A DNA stretch of 21,407 nt, taken from a virus. The notes under the pieces were generated by a model. That model did no database searches and was not told where the DNA came from. It saw only the letters and a list, made by a program, of their open reading frames with translations. The stretch spans positions 1-21,407 of the IMG/VR virus record IMGVR_UViG_3300046514_000280, one strand, 5' to 3'. Positions within the stretch are counted from its first letter, which is position 1. Every line of letters starts with the position of its first letter. The position numbers were made by a program, and so were the translations under genes. Positions 1 through 5,834 of the stretch are shown piece by piece.

Positions 1-174
1 ATCGTGGTATCAGCAAAAACATTACAAGAGATTGCAAAGGTCATCTTAAGGCATGTTACACCTGAAGTGGCTGATGCGATATGCCAAGACCTGATGAAGG
101 TTCAGGGAAACAAGAGTTATACAGATACAGTTCATCATCTGGGAATTCTGCTTCAAAGGATCACCCTAATCTAG
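1..174 (+). CDS. 3' end of an unrecognised gene, open at the left edge
   Basis: Frame 1 is open from the first base to a TAG at 172-174 and gives about 57 residues rich in Leu, Val, Ile and His. No family is recognised. A GTG at position 4 could be an internal codon or the true start; the window edge hides any ribosome binding site, so the gene may be a fragment of something longer. A terminator-like inverted repeat begins seven bases after the stop, which supports this being the real end of a gene. Confidence 0.5.
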   Translation: MVVSAKTLQEIAKVILRHVTPEVADAICQDLMKVQGNKSYTDTVHHLGILLQRITLI

Positions 175-180
175 CCTTGA

Positions 181-230
181 ATTGAGTCTTGATTTCAGGC
201 CTTTCTAAGTCAAGACTCAATTAGCCTTTT
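181..230 (+). terminator. Probable terminator after the left-edge gene
   Basis: A perfect 12-bp inverted repeat, ATTGAGTCTTGA at 181-192 and TCAAGACTCAAT at 210-221, has a 17-base loop and is followed by TAGCCTTTT. The long loop and modest T-run make it weaker than the terminators at 2143 and 6375, but it sits exactly between a stop codon and a gene-free region. Confidence 0.55.
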
Positions 231-388
231 CACTAATTCATAAAGTGATAAATAACTAAATTAACCTTTAGGTTAATGATGCGCGCGACCGTGCGTGCGC
301 AGGCGTGCGTCATGCGCGCATATATACGCGTACGCGCGCAAGACGATGTAAGAGTCAAGAAATTTTTGGTGCTGGCTCAAATCAGGTA
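231..388. other. Gene-free segment: small inverted repeat and alternating purine-pyrimidine tract, possible replication origin
   Basis: The first part (231-279) is AT-rich and holds an inverted repeat, ATTAACC (260-266) and GGTTAAT (271-277). It passes abruptly into a tract made of GCGCGC, GTGCGTGCGC and then a 30-bp run (311-340) in which purines and pyrimidines alternate strictly, including TGCGCGCA, TATATA and ACGCGT. Such tracts can adopt Z-DNA under negative supercoiling. An AT-rich segment beside a structured element, a little upstream of a possible helicase loader and a helicase gene, would suit a replication origin, but no iterons or DnaA boxes are seen. I find no convincing coding frame here. 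Confidence 0.4.
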
Positions 389-417
389 TTGCTTTTCGTC
401 GCAAGATCAGTTATATA
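389..417 (+). promoter_or_regulatory. Putative sigma70-like promoter for the 508 gene
   Basis: TTGCTT at 389-394 and TATATA at 412-417 are separated by 17 bp. This would start RNA near 424, about 84 bases upstream of the ATG at 508. The -35 box matches only TTG of the consensus, so the call rests on spacing and position after a terminator. Confidence 0.4.
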
Positions 418-424
418 TATCTTT

Positions 425-501
425 GGAGGTGTAGTACCTCCCAGGCCGGTTTTGATGCGTTCCGGCAACCCATCAATAAACGCACGCGGGCCAGGAGGCC
501 C
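425..501 (+). promoter_or_regulatory. Structured leader with SD and anti-SD repeats
   Basis: Three small inverted repeats lie in the leader. GGAGGT (425-430) pairs with ACCTCC (436-441) around a 5-base loop. TTGATG (452-457) pairs with CATCAA (471-476). GGGCC (488-492) pairs with GGCCC (497-501) around AGGA. The third partly buries the AGGAGG (493-498) that lies nine bases before the ATG at 508. ACCTCC could instead pair with that AGGAGG, so two exclusive folds are possible. This suggests translational control but is not shown. Confidence 0.35.
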
Positions 502-507
502 TATTAA

Positions 508-960
508 ATGCCTGATGGTAACTTCAAACCACCCGCTCCACCCCTTCCAGCGACTATTGCTGATTGGGATGCAGCACGAGTCAATCGCAATTTGCCGAGG
601 AGTCTCAATGATATTGTTGAAGAGATTCATCGTCGGCTAGTTGTCGATGATTCAGAGACTGGTCGTGATTATCGTAAGTATCTGTTTGCTATTTGGCCAA
701 GCGAAGCGATCGAAGGTGCGATCGTTTATGACGACGCCAAGGCAGCGATGATCATCCAGCAATTTGCGCAGGATGTTGGCATTGAAATTCCTGCGAGTAG
801 CAACAAGATCGACCCGATCGTAAAGTCGCTGCACGTAACGCTAAGTCGTTATGAGCAGTCGAGAAAGCAACGTCGGGATGTGGTCCAAGGCATTCCTGTT
901 ACTCGTCGTCGTGGTCGTCCGCGTCGTAATCAGACCGACGATAACAACAACAACGAGTAG
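508..960 (+). CDS. Hypothetical protein with C-terminal AT-hook-like motif
   Basis: Encodes 150 residues. The ATG at 508 has AGGAGG nine bases upstream. The N-terminus is Pro-rich (residues 7-14), the middle (about 30-115) looks helical and globular, and the tail carries RRRGRPRR at 133-140 followed by DDNNNNE. RGRP flanked by arginines is the core of an AT-hook, which inserts into the minor groove of AT-rich DNA, so DNA binding is a reasonable inference. The rest of the protein is not recognised. The gene sits between a putative promoter and leader (389-501) and a terminator (970-998), so it is probably transcribed alone. It may act on the neighbouring AT-rich, structured gap. Confidence 0.75.
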   Translation: MPDGNFKPPAPPLPATIADWDAARVNRNLPRSLNDIVEEIHRRLVVDDSETGRDYRKYLFAIWPSEAIEGAIVYDDAKAAMIIQQFAQDVGIEIPASSNKIDPIVKSLHVTLSRYEQSRKQRRDVVQGIPVTRRRGRPRRNQTDDNNNNE

Positions 961-969
961 GTATCTTGG

Positions 970-998
970 GTGAGGGGGATCAGCCCCCCTCACTTTTT
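970..998 (+). terminator. Rho-independent terminator after the AT-hook gene
   Basis: GTGAGGGGG (970-978) and CCCCCTCAC (985-993) form a 9-bp GC-rich stem with a 6-base loop, followed directly by TTTTT (994-998). It lies between the stop at 960 and the AAGGA (1001-1005) that serves the next ATG at 1013. Confidence 0.85.
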
Positions 999-1012
999 AT
1001 AAGGATGTAACA

Positions 1013-2107
1013 ATGCCTGAGGATAATGTCTTTCCAATGCCAACACCGTTAGATCGACTAGCTGCCTTAATCCCACGAGATCTTGAGCGGCAGAAACTTG
1101 GCCGTCAAGAATGGATTGAAGGGTCATTCAATCTTTGTATCCACCTCGCTGAAGCTAAGGCACTTCATCCAGCGACTGTTGAATTCAGTCAGTGGTGTAC
1201 TGATAACGGTTTTGGTGAGACCGTTATTAGTTCTGATAAAAGAGCCGCCGCTATTAAAATGGGTCAGCAACCTGAGGCTTTACGTGTAGCATTAGAAATA
1301 ACAAAACGTAGTTCGTTAGAAACAATCTACGATAACGACTTTAGAAGCTCGACTTCGGAACGTTCCGAAGTCGATAGCCGCGCGGATAGCTCAAACGAAC
1401 CAACACCAACACCAACACCAACACCAACACCAACACCAACACCAACACCAACACCAACACCAACACCAACTAATACAACTACATCAAGACCAACACCAAC
1501 ACCAACTAATACAACTACATCAAGACCAAGAACGGAGAGACCAGTGCAAGAGCCACCTCGTGATAGGGTAGACGAGGTTCTTCGTCGACTGGATGCAGGA
1601 GAACCAGTCACTAGGGTTGTAATTGCTGAAGTGTTTAATTGTGGTGAAACCGCAGCATCAAATGCAATCCTTGTAGCGCAAGTGGAACGTCGGATTAGAC
1701 AGGAACCCACTCCAGTTGCTGTTACTGAGATGCCGGAGAATATGCGACAACGTTACGAAGCCGCAGTTCGAAAGGCAAGGCGGGAGTTGAAAGTAGAAAT
1801 CACTGCTGAAGTAAGAGCAGAAGTTCATGCTAATTACGATGTAATGATTTCGGGTGTGAGGAGACGACTTGAGCGGGCAGATCGACTTATTGCGCGTGAT
1901 CGTGGTCTTATGCTTCGTCAGGATTATCGAAAACTTCTCGCTGCCTTGCATGTGGATCATAATACGTATGAACATGCGCGCGAGATGTTTGAACTAGTAA
2001 AACGGCTAGAAGATGTTCTGGTAAAACCAGATGATCCACCTAGCCTAACTTTACCAACCAGTGCTGCGGGTCTTGCCGAATGGGCTAGACAACATAGAAG
2101 CAACTAG
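1013..2107 (+). CDS. Hypothetical protein with Pro-Thr repeat linker and C-terminal coiled coil
   Basis: Encodes 364 residues. The ATG at 1013 has AAGGA seven bases upstream. The N-terminal domain (about 15-110) includes HLAEAKALHPATVEFSQW, which reminds me of small phage and plasmid regulators of the DUF3102 sort; that is a weak resemblance only. A Ser-rich stretch leads into a Pro-Thr linker (130-152) and two copies of a Thr/Asn/Ser/Arg block (about 153-172). The C-terminal half (about 183-335) is charged, helical and probably coiled coil, with many Arg and Glu residues around EITAEVRAEV and VRRRLERADRLIARDRG. No catalytic motif is seen. Overall it resembles an architectural or DNA-binding protein. 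Its own DNA contains a 26-bp perfect palindrome. It is flanked by terminators on both sides. Confidence 0.8.
   Translation: MPEDNVFPMPTPLDRLAALIPRDLERQKLGRQEWIEGSFNLCIHLAEAKALHPATVEFSQWCTDNGFGETVISSDKRAAAIKMGQQPEALRVALEITKRSSLETIYDNDFRSSTSERSEVDSRADSSNEPTPTPTPTPTPTPTPTPTPTPTPTNTTTSRPTPTPTNTTTSRPRTERPVQEPPRDRVDEVLRRLDAGEPVTRVVIAEVFNCGETAASNAILVAQVERRIRQEPTPVAVTEMPENMRQRYEAAVRKARRELKVEITAEVRAEVHANYDVMISGVRRRLERADRLIARDRGLMLRQDYRKLLAALHVDHNTYEHAREMFELVKRLEDVLVKPDDPPSLTLPTSAAGLAEWARQHRSN
1349..1374. repeat. 26-bp perfect palindrome inside a coding region
   Basis: The left arm TCGACTTCGGAAC (1349-1361) is followed at once by its exact reverse complement GTTCCGAAGTCGA (1362-1374), with no spacer. 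It encodes the Ser- and Glu-rich stretch just before the Pro-Thr linker. It could be an operator or centromere-like binding site, or a cruciform/hairpin. Confidence 0.9.
1400..1529. repeat. CCAACA hexamer array followed by a 36-bp tandem repeat
   Basis: From 1400 to about 1470 the sequence is nearly twelve copies of CCAACA, which encode alternating Pro-Thr. A 36-bp unit starting TAATACAACTACATCAAGA then occurs at 1471-1506 and again, without its end, from 1507 to 1529. Both unit lengths are multiples of three, so slippage would change linker length without breaking the frame. Confidence 0.95.
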
Positions 2108-2115
2108 CGAATGTA

Positions 2116-2168
2116 AGCCTTTAATTCTTAAAGGCTAAAAAGGCCCCGCCTTCGGGCGGGGCTTTTTT
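2116..2168 (+). terminator. Tandem hairpins ending in a strong terminator
   Basis: The first hairpin is AGCCTTTAA (2116-2124) with TTAAAGGCT (2128-2136) around a 3-base loop. The second is GCCCCGCC (2143-2150), loop TTCG, GGCGGGGC (2155-2162), followed by TTTTTT (2163-2168). The second is a textbook intrinsic terminator with a stable tetraloop. The A-run before it (2137-2141) means it could also stop transcription from the other strand. Confidence 0.93.
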
Positions 2169-2202
2169 ATGTCTGATTTAATAATTCTAGATTGAATAGC
2201 CG

Positions 2203-2230
2203 TATATTAGCTAGGCGGAGGGAAGCCTAG
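2203..2230 (+). promoter_or_regulatory. Possible -10 box and an SD presented in a hairpin loop
   Basis: TATATT at 2203-2208 could be a -10 box, though no good -35 is seen. Next, CTAGGC (2211-2216) and GCCTAG (2225-2230) form a stem whose 8-base loop, GGAGGGAA, is the Shine-Dalgarno sequence for the GTG at 2230. The first G of that start codon is the last base of the stem. This would fix how the SD is presented to the ribosome. Confidence 0.4.
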
Positions 2231-3009
2231 TGATCGTTAAGCATGTCGAAATTAAACCAAAACAAGTAATCAGGAAATTTGAGTTTGAGCGGACTGAACG
2301 CTTTGTTCGGAATGCTGATAAGTGGTATCGTATTGTAGCTGAAATGCTGGCTGAGATTAGACTTGATCGCGCGCATATGCGGACCAGTGATCAACAGATT
2401 GTCAATTGGGTTAAGCAGATTAAGAGGTTTTCAAAGCAGTTAGCTGGTGGGGAACCTCCTATAGTCAGACTCTACACTCTGATTAAGTGGTACAAAGATC
2501 ATTATGACGATGATGAGTACATCCCTAGGGTTGAGTCTGCTACATCATTAGTCAGCAAGTTTGAGAGGCTTGAAGCTGCGATGATTCGTAGGGTCAAGTT
2601 AAAGACGGCTAACGGACATGATTTGTCAATCAAACAGGTGTTGCAGCAGAACGGTATTACACATCCTCGCATTGTTGATACAATCGAGAGGGATCTAGTT
2701 ATTCCAGCCCGAAGGCTTCATCTGTCAGATATGACTAATGATGCGGTATTGACCGATAAGATTGTTGGACTGTATAACGAGATCCAGAATGAACGAGCAA
2801 CGGTAAGACTCTCCCCTGCCGTTAAGCTGAACATTGGTGGCCCATTGGAAGTTATGCGCAGGTATATTAGTTGGCTAGCTGAAAAGGATTGGGATGCCAG
2901 TAGTAGAGTATTGAAATCAGACAGTCCAGCCTTTAACCAGTTTAGGCGGGATTTTCGTAATATGGAGGGTAATGACCCAGTAAACGGTAAGGAAAGGGTC
3001 TATGAATGA
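2230..3009 (+). CDS. Possible replication initiator or helicase-loader-like protein
   Basis: Encodes 259 residues from GTG at 2230, with GGAGGG seven bases upstream. The region about 75-125, with KWYKDHYDDDEYIP followed by SATSLVSKFERLEAAM, looks like the end of phage replisome-organiser or helicase-loader domains, where a Trp/Tyr-rich helix is followed by a segment selecting a template position and then a KF.RL helix. That resemblance and the downstream DnaB-like helicase (3674) are the basis of the call. The rest is charged and mostly helical, and no ATPase motif is seen. The stop overlaps the next ATG by four bases. The C-terminus, KERVYE, is repeated at the end of the following ORF. Confidence 0.6.
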   Translation: MIVKHVEIKPKQVIRKFEFERTERFVRNADKWYRIVAEMLAEIRLDRAHMRTSDQQIVNWVKQIKRFSKQLAGGEPPIVRLYTLIKWYKDHYDDDEYIPRVESATSLVSKFERLEAAMIRRVKLKTANGHDLSIKQVLQQNGITHPRIVDTIERDLVIPARRLHLSDMTNDAVLTDKIVGLYNEIQNERATVRLSPAVKLNIGGPLEVMRRYISWLAEKDWDASSRVLKSDSPAFNQFRRDFRNMEGNDPVNGKERVYE

Positions 3010-3243
3010 GGAAGAAGATTATGTCACCTAGTCGTGGGTTTTACAAGAGAGAAGACCGGGTATTCTGTCGATGTGAATTGTGTCGCTTGCGTTTCGGTCG
3101 CTTGCTTTACCGAAGAAACTCTAGTGGTCCGGCTTTGGGTATGGGTCGAGACGGTTGGAGTGAGTACAAACATGCCTATCCTGTATCAAGATGGGGTGGG
3201 CATCGAACTCGCTTTCCTCCCAAGGAAAGGGTTTATGAATGAG
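2989..3243. repeat. Duplicated 22-nt gene junction at 2989-3010 and 3222-3243
   Basis: A 22-nt sequence starting AAGGAAAGGGT and ending TATGAATGAG occurs twice, 233 bp apart, with one C/T mismatch. In both places it encodes the last residues ERVYE of one gene, contains a usable GGAAAGG ribosome binding site and holds the ATGA stop/start overlap. A poorer third copy, AAGGAAAGCGGGTATG, starts at 3413. Confidence 0.85.
3006..3242 (+). CDS. Small hypothetical Arg/Cys-rich protein
   Basis: Encodes 78 residues from the ATG at 3006, which overlaps the upstream stop as ATGA and follows GGAAAGG at 2991-2997. A CxCxxC cluster (FCRCELCRLRFGRL, about residues 20-33) could bind a metal, and the protein is very basic. 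Its last residues, KERVYE, repeat those of the preceding gene. The composition is unusual and a second open frame (from 3034) overlaps it. The translational coupling at both ends is the main reason to accept this frame. It could be a chance ORF created when the gene junction was duplicated. Confidence 0.4.
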   Translation: MRKKIMSPSRGFYKREDRVFCRCELCRLRFGRLLYRRNSSGPALGMGRDGWSEYKHAYPVSRWGGHRTRFPPKERVYE

Positions 3244-3433
3244 TTATCCTGTTGCTTATGCTTTTATCTTTTACTTTGTAATGGGTGGTTTCTTTGCAAG
3301 TGGTGTTTACCGGGGAATGCGTAAGAACCCTCGCTATACTAGACGTGTGATTGTGTGGGTCACCGTTGTTATGGTTGTCTTTATTTGGCCTTATGGTATC
3401 TACCTTTTGTTGAAGGAAAGCGGGTATGTCTGA
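3239..3433 (+). CDS. Small two-helix membrane protein
   Basis: Encodes 64 residues from the ATG at 3239, overlapping the previous stop as ATGA, with the repeated GGAAAGG binding site upstream. Two hydrophobic segments, about residues 3-24 (YPVAYAFIFYFVMGGFFASG) and 37-57 (VIVWVTVVMVVFIWPYGIYLL), are joined by a basic loop with RKNPRYTRR. Under the positive-inside rule the loop would be cytoplasmic with both ends outside. Function unknown. Phage proteins of this size and shape include holin-like and host-takeover membrane proteins, but this one lies among replication genes, not lysis genes. Confidence 0.7.
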   Translation: MSYPVAYAFIFYFVMGGFFASGVYRGMRKNPRYTRRVIVWVTVVMVVFIWPYGIYLLLKESGYV

Positions 3434-3451
3434 AAGTAGGTGGGGCGACCG

Positions 3452-3673
3452 ATGACTGAGCTGATCGGCAGCTCGACATATTCCGGCGACGCTTGCCCGT
3501 CCTGCGGCTATCGCTACGGCCATGTTGAGCAAGACCACAAACCGGTGATTACGGTCTACTACTCTGATCGTGCCGACCTCGCCATCGTCGGGTTTCGCTG
3601 CCCGCAATGTAACTACGAGTACATGCCCAAGAGATGTTGTCCTGAAACAATTGTAAGGCGGAAGGATAATTAG
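3452..3673 (+). CDS. Small zinc-ribbon protein
   Basis: Encodes 73 residues. I choose the ATG at 3452 because AGGTGGGG lies just upstream; an in-frame GTG at 3440 is the alternative. Two CxxC knuckles, CPSC near residue 15 and CPQC near residue 50, followed by a further CC pair, make a four-cysteine zinc ribbon. Such proteins bind nucleic acid or other proteins. The first two thirds use clearly more GC-ending codons than the genes on either side, which hints at a separate origin or high expression. It ends at the base before the helicase ATG, and its last codons include that gene's GGAAGGA binding site. Confidence 0.8.
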   Translation: MTELIGSSTYSGDACPSCGYRYGHVEQDHKPVITVYYSDRADLAIVGFRCPQCNYEYMPKRCCPETIVRRKDN

Positions 3674-5272
3674 ATGTCTGAATTTATTGAGCGTAGGATA
3701 GTAACCGGACTGATCGTAAGCAATGAATTTGCTCGAAAGATAGTCGCCTATTGGCGAGATGACTTGCTGGTCGCACCGGAATTACAGAAACTGGCTCGTT
3801 GGTGTGTAGACTTTTATGAGCAATACCACAAGGTACCCGATCGTGATATTGAAATGATCTTTTTTGATCACCTGCGCTCCAATCGGATATCGAAACCAGA
3901 AGGTGAGTTGATTGAACAGATTCTGACTCGTATCAGCGATGATTACGAGCGTGGTGATCAATACAATGCAGGGTATCTGTTTGACCGAGCAGTCGCCTAT
4001 TTCCGCTCCAGGGAACAGGAAAACCTAAAGGAACAACTGGAAGATCTGACAGATAGGGGAGAAGTAGAGAGGGCAGATGATCTGCTTAGGTCCTACACTC
4101 CAACCAGTTACATTACTTCACTTGGGTTGGAAGTTGGTAGTGAAGAAGGTTACCGAGCAATTGAAGAAGCCTTTTCAATTGTCTCTCAACCTGTAGTAAA
4201 GTATCCCGGTGCCTTTGGTCGGATGGTCAATCCACATATGATTAGGGGTGGATTTGTTGCATTCTTGGCACCAGAAAAGCGTGGTAAGACTTGGTTGATG
4301 ATGGATATTGCGTTTAGGGGATTACGACAAAAGGCAAATGTGGCATTCTTTCAAGCGGGTGACTTAACCCAGTCTCAGATGCTGCGCAGAACTTGTATTT
4401 ATATGTCGCGGAGATCAGATCAGGAAGAGTATTGTAAATCTTACTATCGTCCGGTGGGGGATTGTGTAAAGAATCAATTCAATACTTGTCATAGATCGGA
4501 TCGTAATTGTAACTTTGGTATTCACGATGAAGAGATAGATTCCTTTGATGAAGATCCTCGCGAGTTTGAGAATTATGATAAACTGAGCGACTTGGCAAAA
4601 CGTAATTCTAAGTATCAACCTTGTGACAGTGCGACCTGTAATGAAAGGAGGGGAACTGTATGGTTGAAAAAGGAGCCTGCGCGTCAACCTTTAACGGCAA
4701 AACTTGCGGTAGAGTCTGCCCGTGGGTTCTTTGATAGGTATAAACGTCGATTCAAAGTAATGACTGTTCCCTCGGATTCGCTTAGTGCTGATGATCTGCG
4801 CGGAGCATTGGATGAATGGGAGCACAAGGATGATTTTGTCCCTGACATTATTGTGGTGGATTATGCAGACCTGATGACGGCAAGAGTAGCTGAGTTCCGT
4901 CACAGGATAGATGCTGTCTGGAAGGGCTTGCGCGCGATCAGTCAGGAGAGACACTCTCTGGTGGTCACAGCAACTCAAGCGGATGCGAGAAGTTATGCCC
5001 AGAACACGTTAAATCTGTCTAACTTCTCAGAGGACAAGCGTAAGTACGCCCACGTTACGGCAATGTATGGGCTGAATCAAGACCCTAAGGGTCGCGAAAA
5101 GATGCTGGGTATTATGCGCATCAACGAACTAGTCGTTCGGGAGGGCATCTTTAATGCCAATAATGACGTGATTATCTTACAGGATTTGCGGTCAGGGCGA
5201 CCGTTTCTTGAGTCCTACGATAAGCTGAGCCATCACATGAGAGGACCCGCCGAAGCGGGTCCTGATTGTTAG
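3674..5272 (+). CDS. DnaB-like replicative helicase with a cysteine-rich insertion
   Basis: Encodes 532 residues. The ATG at 3674 has GGAAGGA seven bases upstream. Residues 1-145 resemble the helical N-terminal domain of DnaB-type helicases. The RecA-like motor starts around 190. Walker A is APEKRGKT (199-206), with Ala in place of the usual first Gly. Walker B is DIIVVDYAD (391-399), and the conserved Gln sits in TATQAD (435). Between Walker A and B is an unusual stretch of about 85 residues (241-325) with seven cysteines (241, 254, 264, 272, 279, 317, 322), probably a metal-binding insertion. It would unwind the phage fork together with the polymerase and clamp genes downstream. The final codons form a terminator-like hairpin. 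Confidence 0.9.
   Translation: MSEFIERRIVTGLIVSNEFARKIVAYWRDDLLVAPELQKLARWCVDFYEQYHKVPDRDIEMIFFDHLRSNRISKPEGELIEQILTRISDDYERGDQYNAGYLFDRAVAYFRSREQENLKEQLEDLTDRGEVERADDLLRSYTPTSYITSLGLEVGSEEGYRAIEEAFSIVSQPVVKYPGAFGRMVNPHMIRGGFVAFLAPEKRGKTWLMMDIAFRGLRQKANVAFFQAGDLTQSQMLRRTCIYMSRRSDQEEYCKSYYRPVGDCVKNQFNTCHRSDRNCNFGIHDEEIDSFDEDPREFENYDKLSDLAKRNSKYQPCDSATCNERRGTVWLKKEPARQPLTAKLAVESARGFFDRYKRRFKVMTVPSDSLSADDLRGALDEWEHKDDFVPDIIVVDYADLMTARVAEFRHRIDAVWKGLRAISQERHSLVVTATQADARSYAQNTLNLSNFSEDKRKYAHVTAMYGLNQDPKGREKMLGIMRINELVVREGIFNANNDVIILQDLRSGRPFLESYDKLSHHMRGPAEAGPDC
5242..5263. terminator. Hairpin at the convergent helicase / - strand gene ends
   Basis: AGGACCCGC (5242-5250) and GCGGGTCCT (5255-5263) form a 9-bp stem with loop CGAA. 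It lies inside the last codons of the helicase and 17 bases beyond the stop of the - strand gene. No T-run follows directly on either strand, so it may act as an RNA 3'-end stabiliser or a weak terminator for both convergent transcripts. Confidence 0.55.
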
Positions 5273-5279
5273 CGTTTCT

Positions 5280-5594
5280 TTAGTGGATCGTATTGAGATC
5301 GACACCCTTACGATCAAGCCAACCAACAATATCTTGGCAAGCTCTGAGTGCACGATCAAGTGTCTTGAGGCTGTACACTTCACCGTTGCTCTTCCTGATC
5401 TCCTCTTGAAGATCCCCGAGATTGATGTCGCGATTTAGTAGATAGTGCGGCATAATCTTGGCATAGCGACCATCGGGTTCCTTGGGCAGCTTCGGTTCTG
5501 GTTCCTTAACCAGTCCGAGACGCTGTTCAAGGATTTTAAGACGTGACTCAATCGATACCATCATGAGGAGGTCTTTTTCGTCTTTTTTGAGCAT
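5280..5594 (-). CDS. Hypothetical coiled-coil protein, the only - strand gene
   Basis: The - strand frame ends in TAA at 5280-5282. From the ATG at 5594 it gives 104 residues: a charged N-terminus, a predicted coiled coil (SIESRLKILEQRLGLVKE), a Pro/Glu/Lys hinge (EPEPKLPKEP) and a C-terminal helical domain with RALRACQDIVGWLDRKG. The composition is that of a real protein. The start is uncertain: the frame stays open to a TTG at 5717 (145 residues), but no good SD precedes either codon. No family recognised. It is convergent with the helicase and divergent from the 5835 gene. A gene pointing against the rest is often regulatory, but nothing here proves that. Confidence 0.6.
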   Translation of the reverse strand: MLKKDEKDLLMMVSIESRLKILEQRLGLVKEPEPKLPKEPDGRYAKIMPHYLLNRDINLGDLQEEIRKSNGEVYSLKTLDRALRACQDIVGWLDRKGVDLNTIH

Positions 5595-5733
5595 AGCATT
5601 TCCATAGGTTTGGGTGATCCAATGAGCGGAAAATTCCCGCCCGGCTGGGTTAAGTGTCGTATGTGAATTCCCATCCTCATGATAAGGTACATATAAGCAT
5701 TTTGCGGCACATTGCAATAGCTGGTGTGGTAAA

Positions 5734-5757
5734 AAAATTGCTCAAAGTAGCAATTTT
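5734..5757. promoter_or_regulatory. Perfect inverted repeat just upstream of a strong promoter (operator or - strand terminator)
   Basis: AAAATTGCT (5734-5742) and AGCAATTTT (5749-5757) form a 9-bp perfect stem with a 6-base loop. On the - strand it is followed by a run of seven T, so it could stop leftward transcription. It also ends four bases before the -35 box at 5762, where a dimeric regulator could bind or the A-tract could act as an UP element. Confidence 0.45.
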
Positions 5758-5761
5758 GTGC

Positions 5762-5790
5762 TTGTCATGCGCGACAGCATCAGCTATTAT
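5762..5790 (+). promoter_or_regulatory. Strong sigma70-like promoter
   Basis: TTGTCA (5762-5767) and TATTAT (5785-5790) each match five of six consensus bases and are 17 bp apart. Transcription would start near 5797, inside or beside a hairpin made by CTGTGTT (5794-5800) and AACACAG (5812-5818), and lead to the GTG at 5835. This is the best promoter in the window. Confidence 0.75.
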
Positions 5791-5834
5791 CCGCTGTGTT
5801 CGCAAATTCGCAACACAGGATAGAGGAGCAAAAA

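Noticed and set aside
231-507. tRNA or other small structured RNA gene in the gap
   Set aside because: No cloverleaf with T-loop (TTCRANNC) and acceptor stem could be built; the inverted repeats are better explained as terminator and leader elements.
1400-1529. CRISPR-like array
   Set aside because: Repeats are contiguous hexamers and a 36-bp unit with no spacers, and they keep one open frame; no cas genes nearby.
1327-1710. - strand ORF with long Gly-Val repeats
   Set aside because: It is the antisense reading of the CCAACA array and of a well-supported + strand gene with SD and terminators.
3034-3324. 96-codon + strand ORF overlapping two small genes
   Set aside because: It lacks its own SD, has a Val/Cys-rich composition typical of a shadow frame, and conflicts with two frames that have ATGA coupling.
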